Below are positions 16,974 through 24,870 of a DNA stretch of 64,000 bases, in pieces. The position numbers and the translations under genes were made by a program. Numbering within the stretch: position 1 is the stretch's first letter; each line of letters starts with the position of its first letter. The notes beneath the pieces are model-generated. The model was not told where the DNA came from and ran no database searches. It saw only the letters and a program-made list of their open reading frames with translations. Source of the stretch: Acidovorax sp. 107 (GTDB taxonomy: Bacteria; Pseudomonadota; Gammaproteobacteria; Burkholderiales; Burkholderiaceae_C); the NCBI RefSeq assembly GCF_003058055.1, contig NZ_QBTZ01000001.1, positions 2,622,001 through 2,686,000 on the forward strand. Direction: 5' to 3'.

Positions 16974-18620
16974 ATGAACCCCAGAGACATTCCCCCCGAG
17001 GCCTTCCACGCCAGCGGTGCCGAGGTGCAGGCCATCGATTTTGGTTATGTGCGCTCGCCCGATCAGGACCGCGCCATGCCTGCGCAGCACCCCATCGTGG
17101 TCATTGGCGCGGGCCCTGTGGGCCTGTCGCTCGCGATTGACCTGGCGCAGCGCGGGCAGCGTGTGGTGGTGCTGGACAACGACCACAAGCTCTCCATCGG
17201 CTCGCGTGCCATCTGTTTTGCCAAGCGCACGCTCGAAATCTGGGACCGCCTGGGCGTGGGCCAGCGCATGGTGGACAAGGGCGTGTCGTGGAACCTGGGC
17301 AAGGTGTTTTTGAAGGAAGAGCAGCTGTATGAATTCAACCTGCTGCCCGAGGAGGGCCACGAGCGCCCCGCCTTCATCAACCTGCAGCAGTACTACGCCG
17401 AGGCCTACCTGGTGGAGCGTGCGCTGCAGTTGCCGGGTATCGACATCCGCTGGCACAACAAGGTCACTGCCGTGGCCGCGCGGGACAACGGTGCACTGCT
17501 GAGCGTTGAGACACCGGATGGCGCGTACCAGATCGATGCGCAGTGGCTGGTGGCCTGCGACGGTTCACGCTCACCCACGCGGCAGATGCTGGGGCTCGAA
17601 AGCAAGGGCCGCATCTTCCAGGACCGGTTCCTGATCGCCGATGTCAAGCTGCAGGGCGACGCGGACTTCCCCACCGAGCGCTGGTTCTGGTTTGACCCGC
17701 CCTTCCACCCCCACCAGAGCGTGCTGCTGCACCGCCAGCCCGACAACGTGTGGCGCATCGACTTCCAGCTGGGCTGGGACGCCGACCCCGAGGAAGAAAA
17801 GAAGCCCGAGAACATCATCCCGCGCGTGCAAGCGCTGCTGGGCGCGGAGGCGCAGTTTGAGCTGGACTGGGCGAGCGTCTACACCTTTGCCTGTCTGCGC
17901 ATGGACCAGTTCGTGCACGGCCGCGTCATCTTTGCGGGTGACAGCGCGCATGGGGTGTCGCCCTTTGGTGCACGCGGTGCCAACAGCGGCGTGCAGGACG
18001 CCGAGAACCTGGCCTGGAAGCTGGACTGGGTGCTCCAGGGCCGCGCCAGTCCCGCGCTGGTAGCCACCTATGGGCCAGAGCGCGAATACGCCGCCGACGA
18101 GAACCTGTGCAACTCCACCCGCGCCACCGACTTCATCACGCCCAAGAGCGAGGTGAGCCGCCTGTTCCGCGACGCCGCGCTGCACCTGGCGCGTGAACAT
18201 GCGTTTGCAAGGCGCATCGTCAACAGCGGGCGTCTGTCGGTGCCCGCGACGCTGCATGCATCGCCATTGAACACGCCCGACACCGATGCGTTTGCGGGCA
18301 CGCAGGTGCCCGGCGCCGTGCTGCTGGATGCGCCCTTGACGAAGCAAGGCCAGCCCACCTGGCTGCTGCGCGAGCTGGGACCGGACTTCACGCTGCTGGT
18401 GTTTGGCCCGGCCCCTGCGTGGGCCCGTGACCTGCCCGGTGTGACGGTACTGCAGATCGGCATCGACGTGATCGACCACCAGGCGCTGGCCGCCCAGCGG
18501 CTGGATGCGCTGCCGCGCACCGTGTACCTGGTGCGGCCCGACCAGCATGTGTGCGCACGCTGGCGCACACCCACCGAAGCGGCCGTGCGGAGCGCACTGG
18601 CGCGTGCCGCAGCCGCCTGA
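16974..18620 (+). CDS. FAD-dependent aromatic monooxygenase, MhpA/PheA type
   Basis: A 548-residue group-A flavoprotein hydroxylase. After a roughly 38-residue lead comes the FAD-binding GAGPVGLSLAIDLAQRG, the second strand end VVVLDND, and the GDSAHGVSPFGARGANSG motif (about residues 322-339) that binds the flavin ribityl chain. The C-terminal third has the thioredoxin-like domain typical of the phenol hydroxylase/MhpA branch. GGAGGAG about 9 bases before the start is a strong ribosome binding site. Together with an MBL-fold protein, DUF2783 and a Bug receptor it suggests hydroxylation of an imported aromatic compound. No ring-cleavage dioxygenase is adjacent, so the pathway cannot be named. 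Confidence 0.88.
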   Translation: MNPRDIPPEAFHASGAEVQAIDFGYVRSPDQDRAMPAQHPIVVIGAGPVGLSLAIDLAQRGQRVVVLDNDHKLSIGSRAICFAKRTLEIWDRLGVGQRMVDKGVSWNLGKVFLKEEQLYEFNLLPEEGHERPAFINLQQYYAEAYLVERALQLPGIDIRWHNKVTAVAARDNGALLSVETPDGAYQIDAQWLVACDGSRSPTRQMLGLESKGRIFQDRFLIADVKLQGDADFPTERWFWFDPPFHPHQSVLLHRQPDNVWRIDFQLGWDADPEEEKKPENIIPRVQALLGAEAQFELDWASVYTFACLRMDQFVHGRVIFAGDSAHGVSPFGARGANSGVQDAENLAWKLDWVLQGRASPALVATYGPEREYAADENLCNSTRATDFITPKSEVSRLFRDAALHLAREHAFARRIVNSGRLSVPATLHASPLNTPDTDAFAGTQVPGAVLLDAPLTKQGQPTWLLRELGPDFTLLVFGPAPAWARDLPGVTVLQIGIDVIDHQALAAQRLDALPRTVYLVRPDQHVCARWRTPTEAAVRSALARAAAA

Positions 18621-18646
18621 CGAGGATGACGACAAGGAACATGCCC

Positions 18647-18904
18647 ATGCTCAACACCCAACCGAATCTGCTGGCCTGCGACGATTTTTATGAAGCGCTG
18701 ATTGCGGCGCATCAGGGCCTGTCCACGCCCGAGAGCCACGCCATGAACGCACGCCTGGTGCTGCTGCTGGCCAACCACATCGGCGACCAGGCCACGCTGC
18801 AGCACGCGCTGCAACTGGCGCGCGGCAGTGTCGTGCCCACGGCCGACCGGCGCACCACCCCGGCCATCACGCCGGTGGTGCCCACCCACGCGGTGGCGGC
18901 CTAG
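18647..18904 (+). CDS. DUF2783 small protein
   Basis: An 85-residue protein of the DUF2783 family, known mainly as a small companion encoded next to FAD monooxygenases in Burkholderiales. The core DDFYEALIAAHQGLS and MNARLVLLLANHIGD is clear, followed by a Thr/Pro-rich tail. Three in-frame ATGs (18626, 18641, 18647) are possible; 18647 is preferred because AAGGA lies 8 bases upstream. It has no signal peptide or membrane segment. The function is unknown; constant pairing with flavin hydroxylases suggests an accessory or regulatory subunit (inference). Confidence 0.75.
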   Translation: MLNTQPNLLACDDFYEALIAAHQGLSTPESHAMNARLVLLLANHIGDQATLQHALQLARGSVVPTADRRTTPAITPVVPTHAVAA

Positions 18905-19002
18905 CCACCCCCATCCCTTCCACCCCCACCGCCCCAGCACCGCGCAGACGGTGCAGGGCCCGACTCGCCTTGAACCTTGACCACCACGGAGACAACACCA
19001 CC

Positions 19003-19971
19003 ATGCAGCGCAAACATTTCCTCGCCACCCTCGCGGGTCTGGCCCTGGCCACCACCCTGCCCCTGGCCCACGCCCAGGACTCCAAGCCGCTCGAATGGGT
19101 GGTGGGCTACGCCGCAGGCGGCGGCTCGGACATCGTGGCGCGCACCATTGCCGAGTCGATGTCGGCCACGCTGGGCCGCACCATCATCATCAACAACAAG
19201 CCTGGCGCGGGCACCAACATTGCCGCCGAGTACAGCGCACGCAACAAGGACTACGGCAACCTGATGTTCTCGGCCGACTTCGCCACGCTGGCGGCCAACC
19301 CGTTTTTGTTCAGCAAGCTGAGCTACAACGCCGAAAAAGACTTCCAGCCCGTGGGCCTGCTGGTGCGCTTTCCGATGTTCCTGGTGGTGTCCAACAGCGT
19401 ACCCGCCAAGAACCTCAAGGAGTTCATGGCCTGGGCCAAGGGCATGCCCGATGGGGTGAACTGGGCATCGGCCGGCCCGGGCAGCCCGCACCACCTGGTG
19501 GGCGAGCTGTTTCGCGAGCAGAGCGGGCTCAAGCTCACGCACGTGCCGTATCGCGGCGCAGCCCCGGCCATTCAGGACGTGATTGGCGGCCAGGTGTCCG
19601 CGATGTGGATCGACAGCGCCACGGTGTACCCGTTCCTCGCGGGCAACAAGGTGCGCGCCATTGGCGTCGCCAGCCCGCAGCGCGTGGCGACCATGCCCGA
19701 TGTGCCCACGATTTCCGAACAAGGCCTGCAGGGGTTTGAAGGCTTTGCGTGGCAAGGCCTGGTGGTGCCCACCGGCGCACCGGCCGATGTGGTGGCCAGC
19801 TTCAGCAAGGCACTGCAGACGGCCCTGGCCGACACGCGCACCAAGGCGCGCCTGCAGGCCCTGGGGGTGGAGCCCATGCCCGGCACCGCTGCCCAGATGG
19901 GCAGCTTTGCACGCACCGAGCGGGAGAAGTGGGGGCGCGTCATCACCAAGGTGGGCGTAAAACTCGACTAA
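19003..19971 (+). CDS. Bug-family (TTT) periplasmic solute receptor
   Basis: A 322-residue extracytoplasmic receptor of the tripartite tricarboxylate transporter family. A signal peptide (cleavage after HAQ near residue 25) is followed by the Bug hallmark VVGYAAGGGSDIVART and NKPGAGTNIAAEYSA, then VPYRGAAPAIQDVIGGQV. These proteins bind carboxylates or aromatic acids; here the ligand is probably the substrate of the FAD monooxygenase just upstream. No membrane subunits (TctA/TctB) are in the window, which is normal for the many orphan Bug receptors of this group. GGAGA precedes the start. Confidence 0.9.
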   Translation: MQRKHFLATLAGLALATTLPLAHAQDSKPLEWVVGYAAGGGSDIVARTIAESMSATLGRTIIINNKPGAGTNIAAEYSARNKDYGNLMFSADFATLAANPFLFSKLSYNAEKDFQPVGLLVRFPMFLVVSNSVPAKNLKEFMAWAKGMPDGVNWASAGPGSPHHLVGELFREQSGLKLTHVPYRGAAPAIQDVIGGQVSAMWIDSATVYPFLAGNKVRAIGVASPQRVATMPDVPTISEQGLQGFEGFAWQGLVVPTGAPADVVASFSKALQTALADTRTKARLQALGVEPMPGTAAQMGSFARTEREKWGRVITKVGVKLD

Positions 19972-20026
19972 CCCCCCAAGCCGCTGCGCCCCGTCCCCCT
20001 GCGGGGGCGCCCACGGTGCGGGCCCA
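19972..20026 (+). repeat. Family 2 GC-rich repeat remnant
   Basis: CCCCCAAGCCGCTGCGCCCC, then GTCCCCCTGCGGGGGCGCC. The CCCC(T)GC/GCGGGG arms form a strong hairpin between two converging genes and may terminate both. It resembles a shortened family 2 element (compare 9895-10013). Confidence 0.5.
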
Positions 20027-20035
20027 ATACAAGGC

Positions 20036-20587
20036 TCAGCGGCTGCGCGCCAGCCTTCGCTTGCGGTGCAAGGCGGGCGCGAGCCACAGCAGCTGCACCG
20101 TCAGATAGCCCAGCACCGCCAGCAGCAGGCCCAGCGTGGGCAGCCCGATCAGCAGCGGCGTGCCCAGCGCCTGCATCCAGGTGCCCAGGGCCTGCACCGT
20201 GAACTCCCCGCCCGGCGCCACGCTGCTCCAGGCGGGCAGCGTCTGCGCGCCAGGCATCACCAGCGCCCCGAGGTAGAAGGCCATCACATACAGCGGCACG
20301 GTGGTGAGCGGGTTGGTATAGAAGGTGGCCACGCCCCCGGCCACCACGTTGCCGCGCAGCCAGGCGCATACCAGCAGCGTGCCCGGGATCTGCAGCGGCC
20401 CGGGGATCAGGCCGCAGAACATGCCTGCCGCCACCCCGCGCGCCAGCGGCTGGCGCTGAAAGCGGAACAGCGCGCGCTGCTCCAGCCAGGGCTGGAACTG
20501 CGCCAGCCAGCTGCGGTCCAGCAGCTGCCGGGCCCGGGGTTCCAGGGCCCGCAGCCAGCGGCGCAGGCGACACAGCGGCTGCATCAT
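20036..20587 (-). CDS. DUF2062 membrane protein
   Basis: A 183-residue protein of the DUF2062 family. The characteristic block GVAAGMFCGLIPGPLQIPGT and later ATFYTNPLTTVPLYVMAFYLGAL are present, together with two to four membrane segments in the second half. The family's function is not known; members often lie near envelope or lipid genes. The ATG at 20587 overlaps the stop of the small upstream gene (ATGA), showing translational coupling. An upstream extension to 20716 would run through that small gene in another frame and is not supported. Confidence 0.85.
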   Translation of the reverse strand: MMQPLCRLRRWLRALEPRARQLLDRSWLAQFQPWLEQRALFRFQRQPLARGVAAGMFCGLIPGPLQIPGTLLVCAWLRGNVVAGGVATFYTNPLTTVPLYVMAFYLGALVMPGAQTLPAWSSVAPGGEFTVQALGTWMQALGTPLLIGLPTLGLLLAVLGYLTVQLLWLAPALHRKRRLARSR

Positions 20588-20742
20588 GCGACGAACGCTA
20601 CTGCGGTGCCAGAGCCCCACAAGGCGGTCAGGCCCACCAGCAGGCGCACGTCGCGCGGCTCGTTCTCCGCGCGGTAGGCCATCGCGGTGGCCCCCACCAG
20701 GCCCAACAACATGCACAGCATCACCGATTCGATCAGATCCAT
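20584..20742 (-). CDS. 52-residue membrane protein coupled to the DUF2062 gene
   Basis: A short reading frame with GGGAGA 8 bases before its ATG. It encodes 52 residues with two hydrophobic stretches (about residues 2-22, rich in Leu, Met and Gly, and 35-52) separated by a charged hinge YRAENEPRD. Its TGA overlaps the ATG of the DUF2062 gene in an ATGATG arrangement. Hydrophobicity pattern, a good ribosome binding site and the overlap argue for a real small protein. I do not recognise a family; it might help insert or assemble the DUF2062 protein. Confidence 0.6.
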   Translation of the reverse strand: MDLIESVMLCMLLGLVGATAMAYRAENEPRDVRLLVGLTALWGSGTAVAFVA

Positions 20743-20769
20743 GGTTCGGGTCTCCCGGTTCGGCAGCGA

Positions 20770-21753
20770 TCAGGCCTTGGGGGGCAGTGCGGGTGGGGCG
20801 CCCTTGGCCGCCTCGCCCGAATTGCGCAGCGACAGGAAGATCGACCCGGCGATCAGCGTGGCCGTGACCAGCAAGGCATAGCCAATCGGAATCTTCACAA
20901 AGTCGATGAGCAACATCTTGCCGCCGATGAAGACCAGGACCAGCGCCAGGCCATAGGCCAGCAGATGGAAGCGGTCGGCCAGGTCTGCCAGCAGGAAGTA
21001 CAGCGCACGCAGGCCCAGGATGGCAAAGATGTTGGCCGTGAGCACGATGAACGGGTCGCTCGTGATCGCGAAGATGGCCGGGATGCTGTCCACCGCAAAG
21101 ATGATGTCGGTCGTGCCGATCAGGATCAGCACCACAAACAAGGGCGTGTAGTGCTTGACGCCGTTGATCATGGTGGAGAGCTTTTCGCCGTCGAACTGGT
21201 CGGTGATGCGGATGCGCTTTTTCAGGAACTTGAGCACCGGGTTGGTGGCGATGTCAGGCTCCTGCCCGGCGGCAAACCACATCTTCACGCCCGTGACGAC
21301 CAGGAACGCACCGAACACATACAGCAGCCAGTGGAAGGTGGCCAGCAGCCACGCGCCTGCCAGGATGAGCAGCGTGCGCAGCACGATGGCGCCAATGATG
21401 CCGATGATGAGCGCGCGCTTCTGGTACTGCGGCGGCACGGCAAAGTAGCTGAACAGCATCAGGAAGACGAAGATGTTGTCCACCGACAGACTCTTCTCCA
21501 CCAGGTAGCCGGTGATGAACTGCATGGACACCGTGTTGGCGACCTCGCGGCCCTGGCTGCTGTCCAGGTACCACCACAGAATGGCCACGAACACAAAGGC
21601 CAGCGAGAACCACAACAGGCTCCAGCGCGCGGCCTCGCCCATGGTGACCTTGTGCGCGCCCTGGCGCTCCATGACCAGCAGGTCCACGCCAATGGCGATG
21701 ACCACGAAGACGGCAAATCCCGCCCACATCCACCACGTTCCGATTGTTTCCAT
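20770..21753 (-). CDS. TerC-family integral membrane protein
   Basis: A 327-residue protein of the TerC/Alx family, with about nine membrane segments. Diagnostic motifs are EKSLSVDNIFVFLMLFSYF (about residues 86-104) and GTTDIIFAVDSIPAIFAIT (about 200-218), whose acidic residues lie in the membrane and are linked to metal-ion (manganese or calcium) export during protein metalation. GGAG precedes the ATG. It is divergent from nhaR with a perfect inverted repeat between them. I looked for a yybP-ykoY manganese riboswitch upstream and did not find one. Confidence 0.93.
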   Translation of the reverse strand: METIGTWWMWAGFAVFVVIAIGVDLLVMERQGAHKVTMGEAARWSLLWFSLAFVFVAILWWYLDSSQGREVANTVSMQFITGYLVEKSLSVDNIFVFLMLFSYFAVPPQYQKRALIIGIIGAIVLRTLLILAGAWLLATFHWLLYVFGAFLVVTGVKMWFAAGQEPDIATNPVLKFLKKRIRITDQFDGEKLSTMINGVKHYTPLFVVLILIGTTDIIFAVDSIPAIFAITSDPFIVLTANIFAILGLRALYFLLADLADRFHLLAYGLALVLVFIGGKMLLIDFVKIPIGYALLVTATLIAGSIFLSLRNSGEAAKGAPPALPPKA

Positions 21754-21857
21754 CGAGTTTCTCCAAAGATGCCCTCACACGCCCAGACCAGCCGGGCGCC
21801 CAAGCCCCGCACTGTAGGGGCTGGTCTACTTCTTTAAAACCTGTGATAGCAGTAGTA

Positions 21858-21880
21858 TTGGTTCGGTTTTTACGAACCAA
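21858..21880. promoter_or_regulatory. Inverted repeat between terC and nhaR
   Basis: TTGGTTCG (21858-21865) and CGAACCAA (21873-21880) form perfect 8-base arms around a 7-base spacer. Located 36 bases before the nhaR start and about 105 bases before the terC start, it fits a LysR-type binding site controlling both genes. The T-rich spacer also makes a hairpin possible. Confidence 0.6.
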
Positions 21881-21915
21881 ACCCCTTCGCTCGACTTCTC
21901 CCCTCGGAAAACCCC

Positions 21916-22818
21916 ATGAGCCAGAGCTTCAACTACCGCCATCTTTTCTACTTCTGGGTGGTGGCCAAGGAGGGCGGCATTGCCCGCGCCGCCGAGCGGC
22001 TGGACATGGCCGTGCAGACCATCAGCGCCCAGGTGCGCGAGCTGGAAAAGTCGCTGGGCGTGAGCCTGCTGCGCACCGAGGGCCGCAACCTGGTGCTGAC
22101 CGACGCAGGCGTGGCCGCGCTGCACGAGGCCGACCACATCTTTGCACTGGGCGAGCTGCTGCCCGTGCGCGTGCGCGAGGCCGCCAGCGGCCAGACGCTG
22201 CGGCTGAACCTGGGCATCTCCGACGGCATTGCGAAGCTGGCCGTGCACCGGCTGCTGACGCCCGTGCTGGACGAGCCCCATCTGCGCCTGCTGTGCCACG
22301 AGGGCGAGTTCCAGCCCCTCTTGGGCGAGCTGGCGCTACACAAGCTGGACGCCGTACTGGCCGACCGCGCCGCGCCCCCCAACCCCGCCCTGCGCACCAC
22401 CAGCCAGCTGCTGGGCACGAGCGCGATTGCCTGGTACGCGCCCCCGCTGTGGGCCGAGGCGGCGGCCAACAACTTCCCGCACAGCCTGGCCGTGGTGCCC
22501 GTGCTGCTGCCCACCGACCACGCCGCCATGCGCGCGCGCATCGACCACTGGCTGGAGCGCGAGCGCATCCGCCCGCACATTGCCGGTGAGTTTGAAGACA
22601 GCGCCCTCTTGAGCACCTTTGCCGCCACCGGCATGGGCGTGATGCCCGCACCGGTCTCGCTGGGCGAGCACCTGGCCCAGACCCACGGGCTGGTGCAGGT
22701 GGGCACCGCGCCCGACGTGCAGGAGCAGTTTCACCTGATCTACAGCGCGCGCAAGGTGATGCACCCGCTGCTCACGCGGCTGCTGGAGGCGGGTCAGGGT
22801 GGAACGCTACTGAATTAA
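21916..22818 (+). CDS. nhaR: NhaR-type LysR regulator
   Basis: A 300-residue LysR-family regulator of the NhaR branch. The N-terminus FNYRHLFYFWVVAKEGGIARAAE and QTISAQVRELEKSLG match NhaR, which in enterobacteria activates the Na+/H+ antiporter gene nhaA in response to sodium and alkaline pH. The effector part keeps the NhaR-like blocks HKLDAVLADRA and GEFEDSALLSTFAATG. No nhaA gene is in the window; here it is divergent from terC, suggesting control of a different ion transporter. The symbol rests on family resemblance, not on proof of the target. Confidence 0.85.
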   Translation: MSQSFNYRHLFYFWVVAKEGGIARAAERLDMAVQTISAQVRELEKSLGVSLLRTEGRNLVLTDAGVAALHEADHIFALGELLPVRVREAASGQTLRLNLGISDGIAKLAVHRLLTPVLDEPHLRLLCHEGEFQPLLGELALHKLDAVLADRAAPPNPALRTTSQLLGTSAIAWYAPPLWAEAAANNFPHSLAVVPVLLPTDHAAMRARIDHWLERERIRPHIAGEFEDSALLSTFAATGMGVMPAPVSLGEHLAQTHGLVQVGTAPDVQEQFHLIYSARKVMHPLLTRLLEAGQGGTLLN

Positions 22819-22871
22819 TAGCTGCTCGCGCATATTCATCTAGCGCTTGGGGCCAAAAACGCTCAAAAACC
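22814..22871 (+). repeat. Dispersed AT-rich repeat
   Basis: AATAGCTGCTCGCGCATATT, CATCTAGCGCTTGGGG and CCAAAAACGCTCAAAAAC, overlapping the nhaR stop codon region. It separates nhaR from the converging hydrolase gene. Confidence 0.75.
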
Positions 22872-22897
22872 GCCGCATACCCCCTCCGCAAGGCCTG

Positions 22898-23626
22898 TCA
22901 GTCGCGCCCGGCCCGCTCGATGTGCAGCGCGGCCGACGCCGGGTCCGAAAAGCACAGCTCGTGGCTGCCCGGGCACTCCACCAGTCGGAACAGGCCCAGC
23001 CGTTCCGACAGGCGCGGGTGCCAGGGCAGGCTGTGGGGCAGCGCGGTGTCTTGCTGCGCATTCAGGTAGCTCTTGCCCACCTCCAGCGCGGCCAGCGGCA
23101 GGGGCAGTTGCGCAGGTTCGGTGAAGGTGCGGTAGGGGTGGGGGTTGAGCAGCGCGTAGGTGCTTTGCGCCAGGGCCTCGTCGGCATCGTTGATGAAAGC
23201 CTCGCGCCAGATGGGGTACGGCAGCATCACGGCATTGCCATTGCTGGCCGCCACCTGATCGAACAGCGCGCGGTAGTGCGGCGGCACCAGGTCGTTCAGG
23301 CATTCACCCGGCTGCGGCACAAAAGCGTTCCAGTACACCAGGCGGCGGATGCGCCCGGGCAAGCGTGCGGGCATGTGGCTGATGACCATGCCGCCGTAGC
23401 TGTGGCCCACCAGGCGCACATCGGTCAGGCCCTGGCCTTCAATGAAGGCCGCCAGCGAATCCACCGCGTCGGCGAGACCCGTGGCCGCGCGGTCGTCGCC
23501 GGGGTTGTTGCCCGCGAGCGTGGGGCAGTGCACCGTGTGGCCGCGCGCCCGCAGGTGCGTGGCGGTGGCTTCCATCTCGGCACCGGTGTGCCAGGCGCCA
23601 TGAACCAGGACATAGGTATCCGGCAT
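22898..23626 (-). CDS. Alpha/beta-fold hydrolase (esterase-like)
   Basis: A 242-residue cytosolic alpha/beta hydrolase. The oxyanion-hole motif VLVHGAWHTG is at residues 6-15 and the nucleophile elbow GHSYGG near residue 74 carries the catalytic serine; the acid is likely in the later strands and the histidine in CPGSHEL near residue 220. The layout resembles the plant methylesterase / pyrethroid-hydrolase-like group often annotated simply as alpha/beta hydrolase. AAGGAG precedes the ATG. The substrate is unknown. It is followed upstream by a 188-base gap in which I see nothing else. Confidence 0.87.
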   Translation of the reverse strand: MPDTYVLVHGAWHTGAEMEATATHLRARGHTVHCPTLAGNNPGDDRAATGLADAVDSLAAFIEGQGLTDVRLVGHSYGGMVISHMPARLPGRIRRLVYWNAFVPQPGECLNDLVPPHYRALFDQVAASNGNAVMLPYPIWREAFINDADEALAQSTYALLNPHPYRTFTEPAQLPLPLAALEVGKSYLNAQQDTALPHSLPWHPRLSERLGLFRLVECPGSHELCFSDPASAALHIERAGRD

Positions 23627-23814
23627 GTGTGTGTCTCCTTGGGGTTGTGTTGCAGGACCGGGCTATTCGCCCTGCCGCTACCTTAGGAACACCGGACGGG
23701 GCTGAATGGCCTGCGCGTGCCAGCCGGCTGTGCTGGGTGTGCCAAAAGCTCCACCGCCGTGCAGCACGGCAAGGCGAAGCAACAACGACACAGAGGATCG
23801 GGAGACGGAATCAA

Positions 23815-24786
23815 TCAGCCGCCGCGCCGCCACTGCGCGGGCGACACACCCATTACGCGCTGAAAAGTGCGCGCGAAATGCGAAGGGTCGGCAAAGCCGC
23901 AGCGCCGCCCGATCTCGCCCACGGCCACATGGGCCAGCTGGGGGCGGCGCAGCAGCTCGGCCGCACGCGCCAAGCGCAGTTCGCGCAAGGTGCCCGCAAA
24001 GGTGTGGCCCTGGGCCGCAAACGCCCGATGCAGGGTGCGCAGCGACACGCCTGCCTCCTGCGCCAGCACTGAGGCCGAGAGGTCGGGCTGGTCGATGCGC
24101 GCCCGCAGCAGCGCGCACAGATGGGCATGCAGGCTGCCTGCCGCCGTAGGGGCGGATGGCTGGGGTGGCTCCAGCGCCGCGCACAGCAGCGCGCCCAGGT
24201 GGTCGGACAGCAACGCGGGCGGCAGGGCCTGCGCCGAGGCCGGGTCGCGCGCCAGCTGCACGGCCAGCGCCCCCAGGCTCTGGCCCCAGCCCTGGTCACG
24301 CCAGGCCACGCGCGGCCCGGGCGCCTCGGCCTGCTGCAGCCACTGCCCCACCCAGGCGCGCGGCAGCTGCAGCGACACACTGTGCACACCTTCAGGAAAG
24401 TGCAGTTCGTACGGCCGGGCCGAGTCCAGCAGCACCACATCGCCCGGCCGCAGGTGGGCCACATGGCCATCCTGGCGCACATGCCATGCGGTCTCGGCCT
24501 GGCCGATCAGGTAGAAGGGCAGCTGGCGGCTGCGCGCAATGCCAGCGGGCGTGCGAAACACGTCCTGGGTGGAGGCCCGCACGCGGTTGATGGACAGCGT
24601 CTCCACCGGCAGGCTTTGCAGCTCGCCGCCAAACAGCGGCGCCTCGCGGGAGCTGCAGTCCATCTCCAGAAACGCCTCGCAGATCGCACCCACCCAATAG
24701 TCCAGGCGTGCGGGCGGCGCCACCACGTCGGTGGTCCACTGGCGCAGAGCAGCGGGGGACGAAGGCGCGGGGGCGGCGGCGGGCAT
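23815..24786 (-). CDS. AraC-family transcriptional regulator
   Basis: A 323-residue regulator with an AraC-binding-like N-terminal domain (FeaR/NphR type, starting around residue 20 and including RLPFYL-like and HLRPGDVVLLD strands) and a C-terminal AraC DNA-binding domain (about residues 220-320, SASVLAQEAGVSLRTLHRAF and VGEIGRRCGFADPSHFARTFQRVMGVSPAQWR). FeaR-like members control aromatic-amine or hydroxylation genes. The ATG at 24786 is chosen over one 45 bases upstream because conservation normally starts near here. Its target may be the alpha/beta hydrolase gene downstream in the same direction. Confidence 0.85.
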   Translation of the reverse strand: MPAAAPAPSSPAALRQWTTDVVAPPARLDYWVGAICEAFLEMDCSSREAPLFGGELQSLPVETLSINRVRASTQDVFRTPAGIARSRQLPFYLIGQAETAWHVRQDGHVAHLRPGDVVLLDSARPYELHFPEGVHSVSLQLPRAWVGQWLQQAEAPGPRVAWRDQGWGQSLGALAVQLARDPASAQALPPALLSDHLGALLCAALEPPQPSAPTAAGSLHAHLCALLRARIDQPDLSASVLAQEAGVSLRTLHRAFAAQGHTFAGTLRELRLARAAELLRRPQLAHVAVGEIGRRCGFADPSHFARTFQRVMGVSPAQWRRGG

Positions 24787-24870
24787 GGCGCCCAATCTAC
24801 CGGCAAGGGTGCCGGGCGGGCAACAGGGCAAGCCCTGCCGTCCGCCCGCTAACTTGCATGCCCGCCGGGT

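Noticed and set aside
21754..21915. Manganese riboswitch (yybP-ykoY type) upstream of terC
   Set aside because: The conserved stem and loop sequences could not be found; only a perfect inverted repeat suited to a LysR regulator is visible.
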